NCBI GenBank assembly: GCA_028565635.1
Contig: JAOXYB010030687.1
Location: forward strand, 1 to 14,760
Direction of reading: 5' to 3'
DNA: 14,760 nucleotides
Source of the DNA: Phoronis ovalis
Taxonomy: Eukaryota > Phoronida > Phoronidae
Shown here: positions 9,301 to 12,733 of the stretch, one piece after another
Layout: the number at the start of each line of letters is the position of its first letter
Numbering within the stretch: the stretch's first letter is position 1
Notes under the pieces: model-generated
What the model was told of the DNA's origin: nothing
Database searches by the model: none
The model's input: the letters and a program-made list of their open reading frames with translations, nothing else
Made by a program: the position numbers and the translations under genes

Positions 9301-11761
9301 CCAAGTTGAAATACAAATTGACCAGTCGGTCTGTAGTACTTTAAAAAAAAATTGACATCTAACTGCTGTCATTATTTTGTGTCATCACAACTCTTGTCAT
9401 TACCATGTGTCATCACAACTCTTGTCATTACCATATGTCATCACAACTCTTGTCATTACCATGTGTCATCACAACTCTTGTCATTACCATGTGTCATCGT
9501 AATTTTTTTCAGATGATTTAAGAAAAGAAGTAGCAGCGAAGAAATTGAAAGTAAACTCTCTAGAAACCAAACTTCTTCTAGCTACAGAACCGTATGAGAA
9601 AAAGTTAAAAACTTTACAAGAAGATAACAAGTATAAAGAAGAGAAATTGCTTCATTATAAGAATGAGATCAGAAGACTACAACGCCAAAGTGAAGATACA
9701 ACAAGTATGCAAATTTCAAAAAGTAGCATTCGTTAAAACCTCGGTTTTGAATTCATGCAATGTGTGTATTTGAGCACGTACAATCATTAGAGACTTAACT
9801 AGACAACGCTAATTTTTGTGCAAGCTAGTCTTCTTTCATATTGGGGGCTGTTCCGCGTATAGTTGCATAGGGAGGCACTTGTTGGAAGACTCCTCTCACC
9901 AACCATATATTTTTGCTATTATATGTACATGAATTGATTACGAATCCACAACCCATACTTCTTTTATTGAAGTGCCTCCCTGCCCTGCTGTGCAGCTAAA
10001 AGTGGAACAGCCCTGATAGAGAAAGAATTGAATTTTGAACTAACATTAAGAAATTATCCCGTACTAAAATGAAACAGTGGTGCTATAATAATTACAATAT
10101 ATTCTTATGTTTCTCAAAACACAGTTTCTTGCAAAATAAAATTCTGGATTTTATACTAGTGGCAGGTTTAGTATTTTATCTAAATAGAAATGTATGCTAT
10201 AACCGAGTATATTAGTTCAAAAACAACGAATTTACCCGAGCAAGAACTGCGCATAATATCATGATCCTTCGTCTGTTGATTTGATCTTACAATATTTTTA
10301 TATCATTTTGCTACTCTTTTTTCTGTTCAGTGCATATCAGCAAACCTGCATCAAGTCAATGCTCTAATACCAACACCGGAGGCAGTGGTATCGTAGCATC
10401 CAATGTTATCATCTACACGTTAGAGGCAGAAAAATTCAATTTGGAAAGAGACCAGAAATCTTTACGAGCAACAATTGATAAGCTTCAGAAGGAGTTGGAT
10501 GCTTCAAAGAAAGAGAAAACTATGCTTAAGTGAGTATTGTCCACCATCAGTAATATTTAGAATTTGTTGTTGCTGTCATAGACATTAAAGTTAATAAGTG
10601 GAAAAAGTGGGAAGTTTAGGTAAAAGTAATAGTTTTGTAATTTGCCTTTAGTTATTAAATTATGGAATGAAGGAAACAAATTCACACAATAGCAGACAGT
10701 TGAATATTTTCATACTTGCTGTATACAATCAGACACTTTTCTGTCATTTGTTTACATTATTCTAAGCTTGAAATGTATAAAACATGTCTGATTTTTGTAG
10801 AAAAGTGGCTAACTATATATTTCATTTTGTTCAACTTTTTTTGGCACGATGTAGTGGGGATTTGATGTAAATGGTTCATCAGGCTATGCAAAAACACCAG
10901 TTGTGTTATTGGAACAATTCCTTTAGCGATGTATCTTTTATTCTGTACTTATTTTTTTGTCATTCTCTATTTATTTTATAGGCAAAAAGTTCACGGACTA
11001 GCTAAAGAAGCTGAAAAATTCAAAGAAATATGCAAGTCCAAATCTAAAGATGATCATAGTGTTGAAACAAGAACAGTTTTACAAGGTGTGTTGATTTACT
11101 GTGCTGCAGAATGTGAAATTTTTATAATTATACTATTCTAACTAATCGACCTTTGTGCATTCAGTAAGACAATTGAATTTCATATTCCTGCAACAAACCC
11201 GATCAACCTATGAGCAGTATCGTGCATTTTACAATATGGTGGAGGCTCAACGGTACATGCTGTCATTTATAGTTTTAACTGAAGTCTTGTGACAGTAGGA
11301 TAGCATGTCTTGTATATCTGATATTTGTTCAACAGCTGCAGAATAGATTTAGTTACTTCTTGTTCATTTGATCAAAGCTGCTGCATAGAAAATTAGAGCA
11401 CATTTACAGTAGTAAAATATTTATAGTAGCCTAAATGTGGAAACAAGTTTTTGAATGGTATACTTAAACAAAGCCGAAATAATTCATATTAATATTATCT
11501 TATTTTCTTTCTGTAATTTCTTTACTGAACAATATCTGTACACATCTTTTAGAAAACGGTGTTGCATATTTTTATGGAAATTAATTAAATATTAAAACTT
11601 TTTTTGTAGCCTTAACTAATAGCCCAAAACCCAGTCCATTAAAGAAAACTGGAAAAACAAAGTTTGACAATATGTCTGAAGGTCAAAAATGGTTAACAGA
11701 AGGCTTAAACGAAAACCCAGCAACCGTGGAAGACGACCCACAACACTGCACACAACAGTAG
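208..11761 (+). CDS. CENPE: Centromere protein E (kinesin-7) C-terminal part, 19 exons, 5' end outside window
   Basis: CENP-E is a plus-end-directed mitotic kinesin at kinetochores that brings chromosomes to the metaphase plate and takes part in BubR1-linked checkpoint signalling. Joining the 19 exons listed below gives 1,295 residues with consistent phase at all 18 junctions and one stop at 11759-11761. Residues 1 to about 1140 are near-continuous heptad coiled coil rich in E, K, Q and L. An NTGGSGIV motif follows at about 1159-1166, then a last coiled coil to about 1230, then a basic tail with NSPKPSPLKK and a terminal CTQQ. Human CENP-E, from memory, has the same order: coiled coil, GGGSGIV, coiled coil, NSPKSPK, and a farnesylated CKTQ end at about 2,700 residues. 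The kinesin motor is not in the window, so the 5' part lies upstream. CENP-F and Spindly also end in CaaX boxes; the GGSGIV/NSPK match favours CENP-E. A full-length search would settle it. Confidence 0.82.
480..660 (+). CDS. CENPE: CENP-E exon 2 of window (residues 47-107)
   Basis: The acceptor is TTCTATTTCAG and the donor is GTAAAA. The phase-2 entry completes Arg and the exit is in phase 0 after NTLNKK. It encodes charged coiled coil including RMKENDALVN, which contains a KEN tripeptide. The in-frame sequence upstream of 480 is intronic read-through, not coding. Confidence 0.82.
661..1079 (+). other. Intron, no other feature seen
   Basis: A 419-bp AT-rich intron with GTAAAA donor and TTATTATGTAG acceptor. 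It has no open frame on either strand worth reporting and no obvious repeat. Confidence 0.7.
1080..1347 (+). CDS. CENPE: CENP-E exon 3 of window (residues 108-197), apparent GC donor
   Basis: Phase-0 entry (VYELQCQLQ...) after TATGTAG. The reading frame meets a stop at 1350-1352, so the donor must lie before it. The best site is CAG followed by GCTAGT at 1348. It leaves one base, G, which with AT of exon 4 makes Asp, giving AKSLTDMEQKYD. The only phase-compatible GT is at 1339 (AAGA then GTTTAA), a poor match; it would give AKNMEQ and a three-residue-shorter exon ending at 1338. The exon carries LKTPGR (TPGR codons at 1224-1235), a Cdk-type T-P-x-R site within a short break of the coiled coil. 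Confidence 0.78.
1348..1769 (+). other. Probable GC-AG intron with a 9-bp stem near its 5' end
   Basis: A 422-bp intron starting GCTAGT and ending TTTTGTACAG. A perfect inverted repeat (GAAATGGTG at 1372-1380, CACCATTTC at 1392-1400) lies 24 bp inside the donor end. The rest is AT-rich with no coding signal. Confidence 0.6.
1770..1960 (+). CDS. CENPE: CENP-E exon 4 of window (residues 197-260)
   Basis: The acceptor is TTTTGTACAG. The first two bases, AT, complete the split codon and the frame then reads MEQKYDNMLIARNELQRQ. The donor is GTAAAA and the exit is in phase 0. It is coiled coil with regular Leu/Ile spacing (ELQRQVRDIQHNLGLQ). The ATG at 1772 is internal and not a start. Confidence 0.83.
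1961..2290 (+). other. Intron, no other feature seen
   Basis: A 330-bp intron with GTAAAA donor and CATTTTCAG acceptor. An open frame runs through its 3' end into exon 5, but its hydrophobic, non-coiled-coil composition and the strong acceptor show it is read-through. Confidence 0.7.
2291..2458 (+). CDS. CENPE: CENP-E exon 5 of window (residues 261-316), 168 nt
   Basis: The acceptor is TTTTCAG and the donor is GTATGC, with phase 0 at both ends. It encodes 56 residues, exactly eight heptads, of coiled coil (SEKAELKSKVESLEDKLK...). The composition turns hydrophobic just after the donor, supporting this boundary. Confidence 0.84.
2459..2773 (+). other. Intron, no other feature seen
   Basis: A 315-bp intron with GTATGC donor and ATATTTAAG acceptor. 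AT-rich, with no repeat or coding signal noted. Confidence 0.7.
2774..2941 (+). CDS. CENPE: CENP-E exon 6 of window (residues 317-372), 168 nt
   Basis: The acceptor is ATATTTAAG and the donor is GTAATT; both ends are in phase 0. It encodes 56 residues, again exactly eight heptads: VKGECRHLEQVIKTLE at the start and KELASKQEMLEE at the end. The frame closes within three codons after the donor. Confidence 0.84.
2942..3939 (+). other. Longest intron of the window, with a 46-bp direct repeat
   Basis: A 998-bp intron with GTAATT donor and CTTTTTTAG acceptor. It contains the duplicated 46-bp segment listed separately. A 61-codon frame at 3395-3580 lacks coding character and is taken as chance. The rest shows only short G- or T-rich runs. 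Confidence 0.7.
2987..3200 (+). repeat. Direct repeat pair, 46 bp, copies start 168 bp apart
   Basis: Copy 1 is 2987-3032 and copy 2 is 3155-3200. Both begin TTTATAGTGATGTAAAA and end CGAAAAAGTACTTCA; I count one mismatch (G or A at the 18th base). The sequence between the copies is not repeated. Confidence 0.9.
3940..4749 (+). CDS. CENPE: CENP-E exon 7 of window (residues 373-642), large coiled-coil exon
   Basis: The largest exon here, 810 nt, with CTTTTTTAG acceptor, GTAAAT donor and phase 0 at both ends. It encodes 270 residues of unbroken, strongly acidic and basic coiled coil. A 28-residue period is visible where LKEKSESLSEMEKKM (from 4144) is followed 84 nt later by LEEKSASLYETEIKI. 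The ATG at 3994 is internal; the 18 codons before it (LQDQCKQQAAEICNLNSC...) continue the coiled coil from exon 6. Minus-strand frames over this exon are serine-rich shadows of its Glu/Lys codons. Confidence 0.88.
4750..5448 (+). other. Intron, no other feature seen
   Basis: A 699-bp intron with GTAAAT donor and TACTAACAG acceptor. The acceptor contains ACTAAC, which resembles a branch-point consensus but lies too close to the AG to act as one with confidence. An A- and C-run region lies near 5229-5272. No repeat or coding signal. Confidence 0.65.
5449..5574 (+). CDS. CENPE: CENP-E exon 8 of window (residues 643-684), 126 nt
   Basis: The acceptor is CTAACAG and the donor GTGAGT is strong. 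Both ends are in phase 0. It encodes 42 residues, six heptads: VQRLMCDIEESQRKLVEMEQ at the start and READEAVQM at the end. Confidence 0.84.
5798..5881 (+). CDS. CENPE: CENP-E exon 9 of window (residues 685-712), 84-nt micro-exon
   Basis: Found from phase and composition, because it is too short to stand out as an open frame. The acceptor ATGATTTAG has a weak pyrimidine tract; the donor is GTATAT. It encodes exactly 28 residues, four heptads: MSRKKNCMQTAVNKLKDENE then VLQKKLEE. Phase 0 at both ends matches its neighbours. A second AG at 5804-5805 would break the frame. Confidence 0.75.
6057..6320 (+). CDS. CENPE: CENP-E exon 10 of window (residues 713-800)
   Basis: The acceptor is TTTTATCCAG, the donor is GTAAAG, and both ends are in phase 0. 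It encodes 88 residues (LSATVHSLQESCTSEEVL...) including a highly charged helix, EERNHLKEEKEKEITEQ. Coding starts at 6057, well before the internal ATG at 6135. Confidence 0.86.
6321..6851 (+). other. Intron, no other feature seen
   Basis: A 531-bp intron with GTAAAG donor and ATCTTGTAG acceptor. Two open frames inside it (6394-6609 and 6651-6851) are rich in F, I, L, Y and C and show no coiled coil or family motif, so they are judged chance. Confidence 0.65.
6852..7019 (+). CDS. CENPE: CENP-E exon 11 of window (residues 801-856), 168 nt
   Basis: The acceptor is ATCTTGTAG, the donor is GTATAA, and both ends are in phase 0. It encodes 56 residues, eight heptads: VAMLEQTIKSLENENCDLRS at the start and EMENLQQQFEEK at the end. 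Confidence 0.84.
7309..7416 (+). CDS. CENPE: CENP-E exon 12 of window (residues 857-892)
   Basis: The acceptor is TTTTTCAG, the donor is GTGACG, and both ends are in phase 0. It encodes 36 residues of coiled coil (NETVNYLEQQLSDAADKLEE then AEEARFQDKQQFDEIK). The opposite-strand frame over it is a shadow. Confidence 0.83.
7679..7972 (+). CDS. CENPE: CENP-E exon 13 of window (residues 893-990), 294 nt
   Basis: The acceptor is TTTAACAG, the donor is GTACTT, and both ends are in phase 0. It encodes 98 residues, exactly 14 heptads. A KEN tripeptide occurs in VLQKENNTL. The segment CCMESDKELEEERRLHEK (from 7892) recurs in diverged form in exon 15. The frame stays open after the donor, but the sequence there is hydrophobic and unlike the rest of the protein, so it is treated as intron. 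Confidence 0.85.
7973..8387 (+). other. Intron, no other feature seen
   Basis: A 415-bp intron with GTACTT donor and CCTCAACAG acceptor. Its first part is an open read-through frame with a hydrophobic, membrane-like composition that does not fit the gene. Nothing else noted. Confidence 0.65.
8388..8498 (+). CDS. CENPE: CENP-E exon 14 of window (residues 991-1027)
   Basis: Too short to stand out as an open frame; found by splice phase and coiled-coil content. The acceptor is TTTCCTCAACAG, the donor is GTAGTG, and both ends are in phase 0. It encodes 37 residues: a Ser/Asp-rich interruption, KKFSDSSDDVMM, then coiled coil, MKALQEKLNRKNEEME. Confidence 0.8.
8781..8940 (+). CDS. CENPE: CENP-E exon 15 of window (residues 1028-1081)
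   Basis: The acceptor is TTTACTACAG and the donor is GTGAGT. It enters in phase 0 and exits in phase 1, with G joining AT to make Asp. It encodes 53 residues plus the split codon and contains CCEESDAELTQEKRDHEK (from 8826), which matches 12 of 18 residues of a segment in exon 13. In human CENP-E this part of the tail corresponds roughly to the kinetochore-targeting coiled coil, by position only. Confidence 0.84.
8941..9512 (+). other. Intron with a 28-bp tandem array next to its acceptor
   Basis: A 572-bp intron with GTGAGT donor and TTTTTTTCAG acceptor. The last fifth is the minisatellite listed separately. A short palindrome, ACTGTCACAGT, occurs near 9037. The rest is AT-rich and featureless. 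Confidence 0.7.
9380..9499 (+). repeat. 28-bp minisatellite, four full copies plus a partial
   Basis: Copies start at 9380, 9408, 9436 and 9464, with eight bases of a fifth at 9492. Each unit is TGTCATCACAACTCT followed by TGTCATTACCATG; the only difference I see is an A for G at 9435, the last base of the second copy. The two halves share TGTCAT-YAC, so the unit itself looks like an older 13-15-bp duplication. A degraded half copy, TGTCATTATTTTG, precedes the array at 9367. The array ends 13 bp before exon 16. Confidence 0.93.
9513..9704 (+). CDS. CENPE: CENP-E exon 16 of window (residues 1081-1145)
   Basis: The acceptor is ATTTTTTTCAG and the donor is GTATGC. It enters with AT (completing Asp) and exits with one base, A, which joins TG to make Met. 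It encodes IIDDLRKEV across the junction, then ATEPYEKKLKTLQEDNKYKE and HYKNEIRRLQRQSED. This lines up with GAKPYKEEIEDLK and EVIRLLRENLRRSQ just before the GGGSGIV motif in human CENP-E (from memory). It is the last helix of the main coiled coil. Confidence 0.86.
9705..10330 (+). other. Intron carrying a MITE-like inverted-repeat element
   Basis: A 626-bp intron with GTATGC donor and TTTTCTGTTCAG acceptor. It contains the 169-bp inverted-repeat element listed separately. The remainder, 10014-10330, shows no coding signal or repeat. Confidence 0.7.
9845..10013. mobile_element. Short inverted-repeat element, possible non-autonomous DNA transposon (MITE) remnant
   Basis: The left arm is 9845-9880 and the right arm 9970-10013. 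The outermost 10 bases (GGGCTGTTCC against GGAACAGCCC) and innermost 11 bases (GGGAGGCACTT against AAGTGCCTCCC) pair perfectly. Between them TAGTTGCA pairs with the complement of TAGCTGCA, and the right arm has about 8 extra bases. About 89 bp separate the arms. The right end read outward-in as CAGGGCTG resembles hAT-type ends, but I find no clear target-site duplication, so the class is open. It has no coding capacity. Confidence 0.6.
10331..10529 (+). CDS. CENPE: CENP-E exon 17 of window (residues 1145-1212), GGSGIV motif
   Basis: The acceptor is TTCTGTTCAG and the donor is GTGAGT. It enters in phase 1 (Met) and exits in phase 2 (AA plus G makes Lys). A Ser/Asn-rich linker, SKPASSQCSNTN, leads into TGGSGIV (GGSGIV codons 10378-10395), then a new coiled coil, LEAEKFNLERDQKSLRATID. 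Human CENP-E has the same linker-GGGSGIV-helix arrangement (SEHIRLEKEISKLKQQ). This exon is the strongest family evidence in the window. Confidence 0.88.
10530..10981 (+). other. Intron, no other feature seen
   Basis: A 452-bp intron with GTGAGT donor and TTTATTTTATAG acceptor, T-rich at its 3' end. No repeat or coding signal noted. Confidence 0.7.
10982..11085 (+). CDS. CENPE: CENP-E exon 18 of window (residues 1212-1246)
   Basis: The acceptor is TTTATAG and the donor is GTGTGT. It enters with G completing Lys and leaves one base, G, which joins CC to make Ala. It encodes QKVHGLAKEAEKFKEICKSK, the end of the last coiled coil, then a polar stretch, DDHSVETRTVLQ. The arrangement parallels NEVKTWKERTLKRE in human CENP-E. 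Confidence 0.8.
11086..11609 (+). other. Last intron, with an unexplained open cassette at 11165-11252
   Basis: A 524-bp intron with GTGTGT donor and TTTTTTTGTAG acceptor. After an AG at 11164 there is a stretch open in the phase of exon 18. Including it would force an early stop in the last exon, so it is not included in the main model. The rest is AT-rich. Confidence 0.6.
11610..11761 (+). CDS. CENPE: CENP-E last exon (residues 1246-1295 and stop)
   Basis: The acceptor has a long T run, TTTTTTTGTAG. The exon completes Ala and encodes a basic tail, LTNSPKPSPLKKTGKTKFDN, then NMSEGQKWLTEGLNEN and DDPQHCTQQ, with TAG at 11759-11761. SPLK (11633-11644) fits the Cdk S-P-x-K site. The NSPK run parallels ENSPKSPK of human CENP-E, and the final C-x-x-Q parallels its farnesylated CKTQ. 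The tail is much shorter than the human one. Confidence 0.86.
11747..11758 (+). other. CENPE: C-terminal CaaX prenylation box, CTQQ
   Basis: The last four codons before the stop encode Cys-Thr-Gln-Gln. Gln at the last position favours farnesyl over geranylgeranyl transfer, as known for CENP-E, CENP-F and Spindly. The Gln at the third position is less usual than an aliphatic residue, although Spindly is recalled to end CPQQ. Confidence 0.72.
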
Positions 11762-11874
11762 TATCACAATATAGTACAATGAACCCACTTGTTGTTAGTG
11801 TTTGTGAACTGACTGGTTGTATATAAAAATTCATTAACTTATGTTCCATGAAAAGAAAATAATTTGTACTGCTT

Positions 11875-11882
11875 TGTAAATA
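11875..11882 (+). promoter_or_regulatory. Possible Pumilio response element in 3' UTR
   Basis: TGTAAATA matches the UGUANAUA consensus of PUF-family repressors and lies about 114 nt after the stop. An 8-mer of this kind is expected by chance fairly often in AT-rich DNA, so this is only a candidate. Confidence 0.3.
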
Positions 11883-12271
11883 ACTGTATAAAAAATATTG
11901 GGATTGGTGATATACTAAGTGATGCTACAAGTTATACTTAACTTTTCCTTTTTCTAATGAGTTTTAATACTAGGATTGTGCTGGAATGATGACAGGAAGC
12001 TATTGTGTAGAAGGTGAAGGCTGTGAGTGAGTTGTTTTTGTTATGAAACTAAATTTTGCTGTGTATGTGAAGGGTAACTGTCAAATGAAGTCTTTATATC
12101 ATAGTTTATTTTAAAAACTTTAACAGTGTGACTAGTATTTCAGATTATACAATAATGCACAAGAATTATTATGTCATAGCTCATGTTTACTGCACTGCCA
12201 CTGTCGCAGTTTAGCTGTTCTTGACTTTCTGTATAAAAATTGATATTTATGACAATTGTTGTATAGGTCAC

Positions 12272-12277
12272 AATAAA
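12272..12277 (+). terminator. CENPE: Poly(A) signal of the CENP-E gene
   Basis: AATAAA, followed by a T/G-rich stretch (TTTATTTGTG, then ATATGTTTTG) fit for a downstream element. It is the best canonical hexamer in the 3' UTR, about 510 nt after the stop. Confidence 0.62.
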
Positions 12278-12280
12278 ATA

Positions 12281-12286
12281 TTTATT
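12281..12286 (-). terminator. Poly(A) signal of the convergent SLC15-like gene
   Basis: TTTATT on the plus strand reads AATAAA on the minus strand, about 245 nt after that gene's stop and 3 bp from the plus-strand signal. Another minus-strand AATAAA at 12105-12110 could serve instead and would extend the transcript across the CENP-E 3' UTR. Confidence 0.55.
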
Positions 12287-12530
12287 TGTGCAACATATAT
12301 GTTTTGCAAATTAGAATTATGCTATCCATCAACAGGTACAGTTTTAGTTTACTCGACTTGAGCTTATAATATTATAACTGTAAACGTCATCAATACTGGC
12401 TAAAAGTAGAATTGGACTTAATTTTATAAAAAAAATACTATTTGATAAATTGGTGGACAGTTACTTGACACATGTAAACACTATGATTTTCCGAATAATA
12501 GTTACAAAGTAGAATCATGGTACATTTATA
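12287..12530 (-). other. 3' UTR of the SLC15-like gene
   Basis: AT-rich sequence between the TAA at 12531-12533 and the proposed poly(A) signal. No coding signal or repeat was noted. Confidence 0.5.
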
Positions 12531-12733
12531 TTAACTTGACCTGTTGTTAACATAATATACAGATGATGTGCTATAAGCAATGGTGCCTTCTTTATGAGTA
12601 GGCAACTCTTTGTAGTATTCATAGGTTCTTGCCACCAATACATATATACAAAAACTTAATGCTACTAATGCAGCTAGAATGTAGAAAAAACAGCTCAGAT
12701 GTCCAGGGTGTTCAGAAGTTGGAAACCAAGGAT
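12531..12733 (-). CDS. SLC15-like last exon (residues 150-216 and stop)
   Basis: Minus-strand acceptor ATATTTTTAG; the phase-1 entry makes Asp. It encodes DPWFPTSEHPGHLS, a membrane helix, CFFYILAALVALSFCIYVLV, then a tail, ARTYEYYKELPTHKEG, and a Tyr/Ser-rich end, STSSVYYVNNRSS. YKEL fits the Y-x-x-hydrophobic sorting signal used by lysosomal membrane proteins. TAA at 12533-12531. Confidence 0.75.

Larger units (their letters stand above)
11762..12300 (+). other. CENPE: CENP-E 3' UTR
   Basis: AT-rich, with no further coding signal in frame. It includes a Pumilio-type TGTAAATA at 11875-11882 and ends near the AATAAA at 12272. The end is approximate because the cleavage site is not visible; about 12290-12300 is expected. 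A 77-codon minus-strand frame at 11616-11849, covering the last exon and this start, is a shadow. Confidence 0.6.

Noticed and set aside
208-11761. Identity as CENP-F, Spindly, a golgin or myosin-like protein
   Set aside because: CENP-F and Spindly share only the CaaX end and coiled coil. The GGSGIV linker, the helix after it and the NSPK tail follow CENP-E order. Golgins and myosins lack this combination.
11616-11849. 77-codon minus-strand frame over the last CENP-E exon
   Set aside because: It is antisense to a well-supported coding exon, has no start context or motif, and is best seen as a shadow.
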